Both the position numbers and the translations under genes were made by a program. The notes beneath the pieces are model-generated. The model was given only the letters and a program-made list of their open reading frames with translations, made no database searches and was not told the origin of the DNA. From assembly GCA_958510825.1 (NCBI GenBank), contig OY294047.1, positions 51,009,365-51,073,364 on the forward strand: 64,000 nucleotides of DNA. The letters are read 5' to 3'. The stretch comes from Brachypterus glaber (Eukaryota > Arthropoda > Insecta > Coleoptera > Kateretidae). The first letter of the stretch is position 1. Every line of letters begins with the position of its first letter. Positions 21,880-31,209 of this stretch are shown here, one piece after another.

Positions 21880-22255
21880 CAAGGGCGTAGATCTTTTTCT
21901 TCTATGGGAGGGGGGGGGGCTAATACCCAGGGCCGGCTTTTCAAGCCTCAAATTTGGCGCCCCAGGCAAAAGAAATACACCCTAAAATAAAGCATTGTGC
22001 GCCTACAAAAAAAAGTTTCCCCCCAAAAAATGCCATCAAGAAAAAAAGCTTTGTCTCTGACGGATTCTACCAAAAAGACAAAAGCTTTGTCCCTGATTGA
22101 TGGTTTCTACTAAACTTGGCGCCTAAAAAAAATACCAACAAGAAAAAAAACTGTGTCCCTGACGGTTTCTACCAAACTTGCCGCCCTGCAAACAAAATTG
22201 GCGCCTATGGGGGGGGGGGTAATTACCCCCATTACCCCCCTCATCTACGCCCTTG
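21880..22255. mobile_element. hAT-type MITE with exact 8-bp duplication
   Basis: The 13-bp TIR CAAGGGCGTAGAT is inverted at the right end. The octamer GTCTGTTT stands at 21872-21879 and 22256-22263. Inside are three diverged units of the phrase CTTTGTCCCTGACGG...TTCTACCAAACTTGGCGCC, the inverse of units in 29974-30200. No coding capacity. Confidence 0.9.
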
Positions 22256-22657
22256 GTCTGTTTTATTTTCAAAAAATATTTTTGAGTGTGAACTGGCCAT
22301 TATGTTTTTGACAGATGGTTCAGAACACAAGCGTCGCGACGCATTGTTTGATGCGATTTTGTTTTAATGGCTTAGCCGTTAAAAACGCGTTTTGAATTAT
22401 TTTCGCTCATTTAAATGCACAGATAAAATATACTTTACCATACTTTAGATGTGTTTTTATTAGACTTTTTTACTGTATTAATTATTAACATGCGTTGTCC
22501 ACTAAATAAATTATGTCCTAATATGAAAAATAATATGATGATACAGTTAAGTTGTTTAAAATAATAATAATAATATAATCATTATTATGTAAAGTGACTC
22601 ATTTTTAAATCTGAGTACTACCAAGTATAATTTTTTAAAATATCTATAAGATAAAAA

Positions 22658-23208
22658 GGCAGACTAACATCTCTACTCTAAATTTCTCTACTCCCTAACA
22701 TCCCTACTCCATAACATCCCTACTCCACAACAACTCTACTCCCTAACATCTCTACTCCATAACATATCTTCTCCGTAACAACTCTACTCCACACTTTATG
22801 CACTTTATTAGCCACTTAATAATAAATGAGCAGTTCAAAGAACAAAGAATCTTCTTCTTCTAGATTATTTTATTTTTTTCCTAGAAAACGTTTATCTTTA
22901 AATGTAAATCTAGAACAATCATAAATGAATTATTCTAAAAGCAACAATGACCGCGTACTCTTAACATGCACTAATATATAAGTAATTAATAAACTGAATT
23001 CATTTTTGACAGTGACTTAGCATGACAAATATTCTTTTGAGTTAAGACAAGTGGCTAATCGAGTGTCTATAGTGTGGAGTAGAGTTGTTACGGAGTAGAG
23101 ATGTTATGGAGTAGAGATGTTACGGAGTAGAGTTGTTGTGGAGTAGGGATGTTATGAAGTAGGGATGTTAGGGAGTAGAGAAATTTAGAGTAGAGATGTT
23201 AGTCTGCC
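22658..23208. mobile_element. Foldback-like element with repeat-built TIRs and 8-bp duplication
   Basis: The TIRs, about 136 bp each, begin GGCAGACTAACATCTCTACT and consist of seven or eight degenerate copies of a 17-bp unit, AACATCTCTACTCCNTA. The right arm (23074-23208) mirrors the left (22658-22796) nearly base for base. The octamer GATAAAAA flanks it at 22650-22657 and 23209-23216. TIRs built of short tandem units define the Drosophila FB class; an 8-bp duplication points to hAT-type transposition. The 280-bp middle shows no gene. Confidence 0.85.
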
Positions 23209-23216
23209 GATAAAAA

Positions 23217-23790
23217 TGTCTATAAAATATCTTTAAAATATTTATAAAATATTTATAATAATAAAAAATATATCTATTAATAATTTAACACTTCTTTATG
23301 TCAATGTTTTTTTTTTGTTCTAGGTAAGTTCCACATTTTATAATACAAGTAAAACATGAAATTTGGTAAGTTTATTTATTTTGATAACATAAAATTACAA
23401 AACATTTTGAATTGATTCGAATTTATACACGCACTGTATATACTTACATTATTTAATAAAAATCTACAAAAGTAAACGTTTAAAATTTAACAAGGATTAT
23501 CTATAGAATATCTAATAAAGAACTCCTTTGGGGGTTAAAATCTCTGCTAATATTGACAGTGCAAAGTTTTTATTAAGATTTCCGGATTTTTTTTTGTCTT
23601 TTCTCGTTTACAGTGGCGAACACAAAATAATTTCGTGTTTATAACTGCAAGTTATATTATTTTAAGTTAGATTTTCCTGGGCGAGTCCATTTGTTAAAAA
23701 CGTCACTAACTGTACTAGGTAAAAATCTACGCTAAAAGTTCCAGTCTTTGTGGCCAGATGGCAATATGCAATATGTGTTTTTAACAAAAA
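23217..23790. other. A+T-rich stretch, nothing recognised
   Basis: No frame or repeat match seen. Confidence 0.45.
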
Positions 23791-23796
23791 TTATAA

Positions 23797-25125
23797 ATCA
23801 AATCAAATCAAATCATTTATTTCGTTCGTAGAAACAAGTTTTTGAACATGTCAAAGAGAATTACATAAAAATGTTAGATATGTTAAATTACACAATTGTT
23901 AACTTACAGATTAAAAGCTTATCATAAGCACAAAAATAGGTACGTCACAGATATAAAATTATAGAATGAGTATATACATGTGTTTATACAGTATACTATC
24001 ACTCAACCAATGGCCATTTAAAATCATTTACTTTATAGAAACATTCTTTTAATAGAGTTTTCTTTACTGTTTTTCTAAACAGGTGTACGTTTTTAATGTT
24101 TTTTATGTCACAGGGTAACAAATTGAATAGTTTTAAGCCAACATGTATGGGAGATTTGTTATAAGTTTTATATAATCTTCGATAATGCATATGAAAGTTA
24201 TTAGCATTTCTAGTGAAATAATCATGAACTTGGTTGTTTGTGACATAAGTAGTTTTATTTTTATAAGCATTTGTTAGCAGTTCAAGAATTAGGATACACG
24301 GTAGTGAGAGAATGTTCATGTTTAGAAATAGAGGTTTACATGGGTGATCATATGAAGCCCCAGCTAGGCAGCGTAAAACACGTTTTTGTGCCCGGAAAAC
24401 ACATTCAAAGTTTGTTGAGAGACCCCACGTTAAGATCCCATAAGATAACCGTGATTCTATATTGGCGTGGTAAAACAAGACTAATTGAGGTCTTGTCAGT
24501 ATACGCTTTAAGGCTCGTACTTGATAGCAGGTTGTGTTAATTTGTTTGATTAGTTTATCGCATTGGGCGTTCCATGCTAAGGTTTCATCTATTGTTACAC
24601 CCAGAAAATGTACTTGATCAACTCTTTCAATGTTTTTGTCATTAATTTTATTTAGATTCCTCTTTTTATTGGTGTGAAATCTTAGGTATTTTGTTTTAGA
24701 AGCATTTAAGTATAACGAGTTGGCATTAAACCATTGCGTTAATTTTTGACAGATTATTGGTTTGGATGATGATTCCATTCCTCCTCGGACTTAAACGATA
24801 GGAGGATAGAGGCATCGTCTGCATACATGATAATTTTTTGTTTTATGAAATGTGGGAGATCATTTATAAATAAGATAAAAAGGATGGGCCCCAGGATAGA
24901 TCCCTGGGGCACGCCCATGTCTACCTCTATTGGTTCAGAACGGTAATTTTTTGTGTAATCTTTTGATTTGTGTCTCACCTGTACAATCTGCTTTCGATTG
25001 TGCAGGTATGACTCAAGCCAATCATATGCCTTGCCCCTTATTCCGTAGCGATAAAGCTTATCTAGTAAAGTTTGAATTCTGACACAGTCAAATGCCCTGC
25101 TGAGATCACAAAATATCCCAAAATA
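23797..25125 (-). mobile_element. 5'-truncated non-LTR retrotransposon (LINE-1st copy)
   Basis: A minus-strand element that keeps the second half of the reverse transcriptase, the post-RT domain and the 3' UTR. The UTR ends with AATAAATGATTTGATTTGAT at about 23800-23822, i.e. a short (ATTTG)n tail instead of poly-A, as in several CR1/Jockey-group LINEs. The 5' break is at about 25125, next to a scrap of another repeat (25139-25195). Confidence 0.8.
23999..25118 (-). pseudogene. Reverse transcriptase fragment, CR1/Jockey-like, frameshifted
   Basis: From 25118 the frame reads IFCDLSRAFDCV (palm motif A with catalytic Asp), a region ending IRGKAYDWLESYL, motif B GVPQGSILGPILFILFINDL, and motif C MYADDASI with the catalytic YADD. 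A single frameshift near 24770 moves the reading to the next frame, which runs to 23999. That part has QWFNANSLYLNASKTKYL, HFLGVTIDETLAWNAQCDKL, the thumb-like SYGILTWG, RAQKRVLRCLAGA and the terminal HVGLKLFNLLPCDIKN. The finger domain and apurinic endonuclease are lost by truncation. It would copy LINE RNA at a nicked target if intact; it is dead now. CR1/Daphne-like or Jockey are both possible. Confidence 0.85.
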
Positions 25126-25138
25126 TAGTACAGTTGTA

Positions 25139-25195
25139 TAGGATAGTAACTTTCGATTTCCTATCGATTTGTAACTGAATATTTAGTTTACTTTT
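25139..25195 (-). repeat. Scrap of the AACTGAATATTTAG repeat
   Basis: CTAAATATTCAGTTACAAAT followed by GATAGGAAAT on the minus strand matches 60548-60600 and 60815-60855. Probably the edge of an undefined MITE. Confidence 0.5.
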
Positions 25196-25384
25196 TACAG
25201 TGAACAGCTAAGCCATACAATTTTGACATTTTTTCTTCTGAATTATCAATATTTTTGTCCCAAATTAAATATTTGGCAAATAAAGCTAATCTCTTAGTAT
25301 TAGCCTTACTCTTTACTCTTTCTCATTTCTTATCCAATTTTAGACTTAGGAATAAAATTTATCTTTTTCTTCAAGCGTACTAAA

Positions 25385-26007
25385 ATGTTCATATTTTATA
25401 ACTGAACACACTAGTTAGCAGTGATTTTTTTTACAGTAAAAAAATGAGTTCATTATTCTACGCCGTAAAAAAAAGTTAGTAAGCAAAACTGGTGGCAGCA
25501 CTCTTTGACTTTGATGACAGCCATACTTCAAACTTGTTTGTTTATTATGTAAACAGGTGGTTGACTCGAGATTCTGTGCAAAAACCTTGTGTGAAATTGA
25601 TTAAAAATGATTGAGGAAGAATATATGGTTTATACACCTACAAATCTCTCCGAAATTGCAAATGCTACATTAGACAAGCTACCATCGAAATCGCGAAAAG
25701 TGTACGATTTAGCCTACGAAAAAAATTTAAAATGAGCTAAGGAAGGTTTAAGTTTATTTCGAAAGGGTTTTATTGGCCTATTTTAATAAAAAGAAACATA
25801 CTTATTACTGAATAAATTAAATTCAAAAAATAATATTTAAAAAAATATATATAGGATGCTTGAAGAAAAAATAGTATGTTTCACTCAGAGGAAAAGTGCT
25901 TTGTTTTTACTCCTCTGTAGTTTCCGGACTCCGCTTCGCGTCGTCTGTAAAATCTACAAACTATTAAAAAAAGCTTCACTTTTCTTAGTAAAACAATATA
26001 CTATTTT
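25385..26007 (+). mobile_element. Recombinase-leader repeat family K, copy 1
   Basis: About 623 bp: leader with ATATTTTATAACTGAACACA, a short ORF (25607-25735), and a 3' imperfect palindrome (25880-26005) with arms ATAGTATGTTTCACTC / ATATACTATTTT around GGACTCCGCTTCGCGTCGTC. Copies lie at 34985-35403 and 49408-50023. Its layout suggests an internal-deletion derivative of a larger autonomous element. Confidence 0.75.
25607..25735 (+). pseudogene. N-terminal stub resembling a Crypton/tyrosine-recombinase-like ORF
   Basis: This 42-codon frame starts MIEEEYMVYTPTNLSE and continues IANATLDKLPSKSRKVYDLA then YEKNLK before a stop. The sister copy at 35130-35179 keeps a longer tail in one frame: VYDSVYEIFLKWAKEGLS. 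Together they give the pattern LPSKSRxxYDxxYEKFLKW, like the N-terminal core-binding (SAM-like) segment of insect Crypton-type tyrosine recombinases, from general family knowledge. The catalytic R-H-R-Y domain is absent from every copy. The third copy (about 49637) has lost the ATG (ATA). Function now: none expected. The assignment rests on a short stretch and is moderate. Confidence 0.45.
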
Positions 26008-26041
26008 CTAAAACTTTTTAGTCGATCATTTAATTAATATA

Positions 26042-26774
26042 CAGGGTGTTCCAGAACTCGCGTACCGAAATTTAAGAGGTGATTCTACATCCAAAAATAT
26101 GAAAAAAAGTTTCTATAAAGGTTGGTCCGGAAATGAGCCCTAAGGGAGCTACGGCCCTTCTAAGATGACGTATTGAATGGGGAACAAAAAAAAGCACCAA
26201 TAAAATTTTAATGCTGCAGGGTGATTCTTCATTTAAAACTGAGCAAAAAAGTATTATACACCAAAACACCTAAATTTAATTTTAAAGGAGTAATAGCCTT
26301 TTAAAAAGTAACGTTCTTGGTGGCACAAAATGTTACTTCCTCTTAATTGCATTTTTTTTTTGATAACGGTTGCTCCTACAGTGTTACACTATATGATATT
26401 TTATATGTATTTTTACTCTAGAAATCTATATTTTTTACAACAAATCCAAAAAACATACACATAGAAAAGTTTGGGGCAAAAATGTTTTAAGCCTCATATA
26501 TTTTGTCCGTCTGGGCACGCCTCTGGATAAATTAAAAAAATAAATTAACATAAACTTATTGCCCTTATTAATACTAGTATACATGCAAAAGCTCGCCGCT
26601 CCAGCTTAAACGGTACCCGAGTTATTAATTAAAAACCTTATTTTTATTACAATTTTAAAGGGCCCTAGATCCCTTAGGGCTCATTTCCGGACCAACCTTT
26701 ATAGGAACTTTTTTTATATGTTTGGATCTAGAATCACCTCTTAAATTTTGGCATGCCAGTTATGGATCACCCTG
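26042..26774. mobile_element. CAGGGTG foldback family B, fullest copy
   Basis: CAGGGTGTTCCAGAACTCGC at the left and CACCCTG at the right, with TA at 26040-26041 and 26775-26776. The arms share CTATAAAGGTTGGTCCGGAA and its inverse. The interior carries TTTGTCCGTCTGGGCACG and CTAGTATACATGCAAAAG. No ORF. Fragments of the same family are at 5003-6162, 10746-11677 and 12640-12845. Confidence 0.85.
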
Positions 26775-26779
26775 TATAT

Positions 26780-27180
26780 TCTCGTGGAACAACTTTATAA
26801 GTGTGGGCGTGTTAATAAATTATAATTATTTATTAAAACCGATTTTGTAATAATTAAAATTTAAAATCCATATTTTTTTATTAGACACCTGTCAAAATTA
26901 ATCAACCACTTAATTTAGAAACAAGTGAAAAACGCCTTTAACCATTACAGCTGTATAATTAATAGTTGATAAAAAAATCTATTTTACTATCTTATATAGA
27001 ATAATTAATTTGTTTATAATTTATATGACATTTATTGAGCCGTGATATGCTTTAATGGGCCCATGTGGGCTTGCTACAATTATGAGATACAGGGGCGGAT
27101 GGTGTTTTGAAATGGTCCAGAAAAGTCCACACCTGTAACTCACAAGCTCAAAACTTAATAAAATTATTGAAAAATACTCA
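26780..27180. other. A+T-rich stretch, nothing recognised
   Basis: No frame or repeat match seen. Confidence 0.45.
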
Positions 27181-27186
27181 TATATA

Positions 27187-27356
27187 ATTACACAAGAGGC
27201 TGAGAATTATGCGGGAAAAATTTGCTGTTTTCATGAAAATTTTCTGTCTGGAAATAATTACGACCGGGACGATGCCCCTGGAGTAATTATTTCATTTTAC
27301 AGCAAATCTGAATGAAAACTGTGAATTTTTCCCGATAATTCGAAGAATCGTGTAAT
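27187..27356. repeat. 170-bp imperfect palindrome
   Basis: Outer arms ATTACAC / GTGTAAT, inner arms GCGGGAAAAATTTGCTGTTT and its approximate inverse, centre CGACCGGGACGATGCCCC. It abuts the GC-rich foldback at 27368. Confidence 0.65.
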
Positions 27357-27367
27357 TCGGAAGATTA

Positions 27368-28464
27368 CACAGCCCCACAAAAAAAAAGTCCGGATCTCTA
27401 GACCAGACATGTGTATCCTTATGTATTTTGGCCCGCTGAATCCGAATCCGAGGTCAGAAAAAGCCCTACACCCCAGGAATTGGCCCCAGAGGCCGAAAAT
27501 GGCCGCTGAAAGGTGTGAAACGGGAATTCCGGCATGACGGATGCTCAGGGCAGGTTGAGATTGCATTCTCAAGGCAAAGTCGAATTAGTGGGTAACCGAG
27601 CTTAGATCCGACAGGCATCGCGGCCCCTGAGGCCGGAAAATGGGCCCCTGGGGGCCGAAAAATCGAGATTTTCACGTCGGGATCGCAGCACTTCGATTTT
27701 CTTGTAACTTCAAACTGCAGCAACGTAAAGAGGCTGAAACCTCTTCCAGGCCCATTGAAATTCACACCCAGGGTCCGAAAAACGGGCCCTCAGGGCGGGA
27801 AAATCAAGATTTCCACGTCGTCATCACGGCACTCAAATTTCTATGGACTCTAAAACTCACGGAAACACTGGCAATGTAGCAACATTTCGAGGCCCTTCAG
27901 GCCCATTTTCTGGGCCTCGGGCATACATTCCAATGAGCCACGAATTGTTCCAACATCGTCAGTGTTTCCTGAGTTTGAAAGTCCATAGAAACGTCAATGC
28001 CGTGATGACGACGTGGAAATCTTAATTTTCCTGCCCTGAGGGCCCATTTTCCGGACCCTGGGCTTGAATTTCAATGGGCCTGGAAGAGGTTCCAGCCTCT
28101 TTACGTAGCTGCAGTTTGAAGTTTCAAGAAAATCCAAGTACTGCGATCCCGACGTGAAAATCTCGATTTTTCGGGCCCCAAGGGCCCATTTTCCGGCCTC
28201 AGGGGCCGCGATGCCTGTCGGATCTAACCACCGTTAGCCACTAATTCGACTTTGCCTTGAGAATGCAATCTCAACCTGCCCTGAGCATCCGTCATGCCGG
28301 AATTCCCGTTTCACACCTTTCAGCGGCCATTTTCGGCCTCTGGGGCCAATTCCTGGGGTGTAGGGCTTTTTCTGACCTCGGATTCGGATTCAGCGGGCAA
28401 AAATACATAAGGATACACATGTCTGGTCTAGAGATCCAGACTTTTTTTTTTTTGTGGGGCTGTG
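27368..28464. mobile_element. 1.1-kb GC-rich palindromic element
   Basis: CACAGCCCCACAAAAAAAAA begins the left arm and its inverse ends the right, with TTA at 27365-27367 and 28465-28467. The arms, about 510 bp each, pair over nearly their whole length around a loop near 27880-27955 (for example CTGAGCATCCGTCATGCCGG, and GTAGGGCTTTTTCTGACCTC on the right arm). The base composition is far more G+C-rich than the rest of the window. Frames 27297-28549 are mirror-image shadows of the arms. A 3-bp TTA duplication hints at PIF/Harbinger, which is not certain. Confidence 0.85.
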
Positions 28465-28534
28465 TTATTTTTAACGATTTATAATATGTCAAACCAACTT
28501 TCATATTTTTTTCATCGCAAATTGATTTATATTG

Positions 28535-28815
28535 TTTTATCCGATACATACAGATAATGAGACAATTACCAGCTTTATTTTAAATAGATAAACTCAATAA
28601 TAACCCCCGCGTGGATTTTACTTTATTGAGTGGATAATTATTTATTTTACCCACTCAACTGTCACTTGTCATTTTATTTTCTTGTAAATGTCATTAAAAT
28701 TTTTAATAAAAATATGAATTTTTAAGCTATTTATTGGATAAAACCTTGTATGGCAGGTTAATTTTCCCATGGGCAATATCTTACTTTACCCACTAGTACC
28801 ATCAATAACTATTAT
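28535..28815 (+). mobile_element. Repeat family M, copy 3
   Basis: TTTTATCCGATACATACAGA to TTTATTGGATAAAACC, with AATAACCCCCGCGTGG inside and an outer part ending CACTAGTACCAT. Same strand as copy 1. Confidence 0.7.
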
Positions 28816-28819
28816 TACT

Positions 28820-29690
28820 TATCTTAATATTTTTACGGGCATATTTTTTGATTTGTTTAATTTAATTACACTCTTAATTGCTAAACTAAAACCTTTTTGT
28901 CCATTTTTAAATTGCAAATTACAGTTCTGTCAATAGTTTAGTCACTTACTGCAGTACTGACTAACGCGGTACTGCGCTAGGCTTGCAAGCATGTTCATAA
29001 AAGTCAACCTATAAAAACTCTCATTACATTTTATAAAAAGAACATTTTGAGGTATTTTTTGGTAAATAATAAATTAATAACAAAAATTATAAATAGCAAT
29101 ATATTCATATTTAATTATTAATTAGTTTTAGGTATAAAATCTTGTTGTAAAAGAGAAATACTGAAAAACAAAATACTACAGCGATTCTCACTAGAATTTT
29201 CTACAGTAGAGAATTTCCAATATAGCTATAATATGATTGGACACAAATAAACACGTGGCCAGAAATATTGTTAAATGATTGGTTTATAAAAACGTTAAAA
29301 AATAATCTATATATTTTTACAATAATTTCGTAAAAAGATATAATAGGGGTTTTCGGGGTCACTTAAAATAAATGTAACAATAAAAGTTTTGATTTTTTGT
29401 TTAATTTTAGGGAATTATTTTAGGGCAATTTTTTTTATATATACCTATATATTTTTTTTTCATTAAATACTATTTTTTCCAATCCGCTGATAAAGGAATT
29501 ATTCAAATTAATTTATATTCGCTATTATTCATTAAGTTTTAGCTCTAATAGTGCCTGGCCACTAATAGCAACCTGAGAGGTTTTAATTCATTTAGATATC
29601 GATTAATTTGCCGCAAATTACCTAGAATTAGGTAATTAACTTAATTAAACATGTAGGAAATTTGTTGTTAAATTAAATTTCAGTTTACTA
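28820..29690. other. A+T-rich stretch, nothing recognised
   Basis: No frame of note; no repeat partner found. Confidence 0.45.
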
Positions 29691-29775
29691 CACGAAAGTC
29701 CTAAATCAACCTGGATTTGTAATCGAGTAGGACACGCCCCGAGGGGCTGACCGCGAGGAAATCTTTTGTACAAGC

Positions 29776-30430
29776 CAAAGGAACTCAGGAGGAACTCTGG
29801 AGGAACTCTGAAGAACTCTGTAGGAACTCTGGAGGAACTCCGAAGGAACTCAGAGGAACTCCGAGGAACTCTTTGCAAAAAGGAACTCTTATGTACAAAT
29901 TTCAGACGCGGTCAGAAACAATTATTATTTATTACAATTATCCTACCTTTGGGAGCCAATTTTTTTTTGAAGGGGCGTCAAGTTTGGTGGAAACCGTCAG
30001 GGACAAAGCTTATTTTCTTGAAGGTAATTTTGGGGTTTTGGGGCGCCAGATTTTTTTGTTTCGAAGGGGCGCCAAGTTTGGTAGAAACTGTCAGGGACAA
30101 AGCTTTTTTTCATGAATTTATTTTTTGGGCGCCAACTTCTTTTTACTAGTAGGGGCGCCAAGTTTGGTTGAAACAACCGTCAGGGACAAAGCTTTTTTTT
30201 TTAGGGTGCCTTATTGGCTATTTAGCTTGCATAGCGGTAATTTCTACGGCTTATTTGCCAAAAATTACCCCTTCCAGAGAGGAACTCTTAAGGAACACAG
30301 GAGGAACTCCCCAGGAACTCTGGAGAAACTCCGAGGAACTCCGAAGGAACTTGAGTAACTCTTTGCAAAAAGGAACACTTTTTTGTACAAATTTCGACAC
30401 GCCCGACTCCAAATTCGGAACACTCAAATA
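29776..30430 (+). repeat. GGAACTC minisatellite blocks flanking a 3-unit tandem
   Basis: Two blocks (29776-29888 and 30277-30385) repeat AGGAACTCTGG or AGGAACTCCGA about ten and eight times, and each is followed by TTTGCAAAAAGGAAC and TGTACAAATTTC. Between them lie three roughly 88-bp units starting GGGGCGTCAAGTTTGGT or GGGGCGCCAAGTTTGGT and containing GTCAGGGACAAAGCTT (29974, 30066, 30152), the inverse of sequence inside the hAT MITE at 21880-22255. Frames 29645-30431 are repeat-derived EELRRNS or SSSEFLR peptides, not genes. Confidence 0.8.
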
Positions 30431-30470
30431 AGATAACTGAAACTATCCTTTTGCGTGTATTTGATATTTT

Positions 30471-31154
30471 ACATCGGCACTTAGTGCTACTAAGAGTGCC
30501 GATGTATTGAAATCTTCACCGAAAAGTCAAAATCTTTGACCACGTTTTTTTCACATTTTTCGACGTCTTAGACCATTCCGAGTCGAAATCAGTAAGAAAA
30601 AATTTTGCGTCCGTCCGTCTGTCTGTCTGTCTGTCTGTCTGTAAACTCTCTAACTCCATTTCTACATGAGATATCAACATGCGGTTTTTTGCATATTGTT
30701 TCTTATCGTATTCCGAAGAGCTGATTAGATTTTGGGGGTAAACGATTGGGGGTAAGGGGGTAAAAATAGGGTAAAACTCCTATTTTTAGCGTTTTTTGTT
30801 TATAATTAAGGCAATTATTATTCTATTTTGTTAATTTAGCACTTATATAATAGATAATTTTAAATTGGTCAAAAAATGTTATAAACAACGTTTTCCTAAA
30901 ACGCATTGTTTTCGAGATATTGGCGTTTAAAGCAGTAAAAGGTTTTTTTAGCATATCTCACATATTTATAACCCGATTTCAAAAAAATATATTTAAAATA
31001 AAAGCTCTTTTTAAGCCCTATAAAAAATGTTATATAAAGTTTTTTGCTAGAATATAATGTTTTAAAGATACAGAATTTAAAATCAAACAAAACACCTAGT
31101 GTGAAATTTGCAAACTAGATGGCTTTAGTAGTAGTAGTACAATAGTGCCGATGT
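30471..31154 (+). mobile_element. ACATCGGCAC element, copy 1 (684 bp)
   Basis: Both ends are ACATCGGCACT in inverted orientation. The left end forms a hairpin of its own (ACATCGGCACTTAGTGC ... AGTGCCGATGT, 30471-30504). Inside are (GTCT)n at 30610-30642, GGGGGTAAGGGGGTAAAAAT and a long A+T-rich stretch. Frame 30896-31090 (minus) recurs in other copies but is not conserved like a protein gene. Copies: 35649-36266, 38608-39189 and 42205-42671. Confidence 0.75.
30610..30642 (+). repeat. (GTCT)n microsatellite inside the ACATCGGCAC element
   Basis: Two GTCC followed by six or seven GTCT units. A similar tract occurs in the related element at 44530. Confidence 0.9.
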
Positions 31155-31205
31155 TTTAACTTTCAAGATGTGGGCAGGGGGGCATGGGGGATATTTTTTT
31201 GTTTT
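31155..31205 (-). mobile_element. Foldback family A scrap
   Basis: CAAGATGTGGGCAGGGGGGC followed by ATGGGGG matches the inner arm of the copy at 45497-46216. Confidence 0.5.
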
Positions 31206-31209
31206 TCCA

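Noticed and set aside
24271..24540. Plus-strand 89-codon frame
   Set aside because: It is antisense to the reverse-transcriptase fragment at 23999-25118.
27297..28549. Several overlapping frames of 60-99 codons on both strands
   Set aside because: They are mirror translations of the two arms of the GC-rich palindrome; high G+C reduces stop codons and creates long frames by composition.
29776..29888. CRISPR-like array
   Set aside because: Units are 10-12 bp with no unique spacers and the setting is eukaryotic. The same holds for the arrays at 44564-44633 and 61505-62310.
29645..30431. Frames with repeated EELRRNS or SSSEFLR
   Set aside because: Products of the GGAACTC minisatellite; the unit length is not kept in multiples of three.
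30896..31090. Conserved protein in the ACATCGGCAC copies (also 38581-38805, 42420-42614 and 35827-36087)
   Set aside because: The frames recur because the DNA repeats recur; they are shifted or interrupted in different copies and low in complexity (F, K, Y-rich).
30471..31154. Helitron
   Set aside because: One end has a hairpin, but the termini are inverted copies of each other and no TC...CTRR ends or A|T host junction can be shown.
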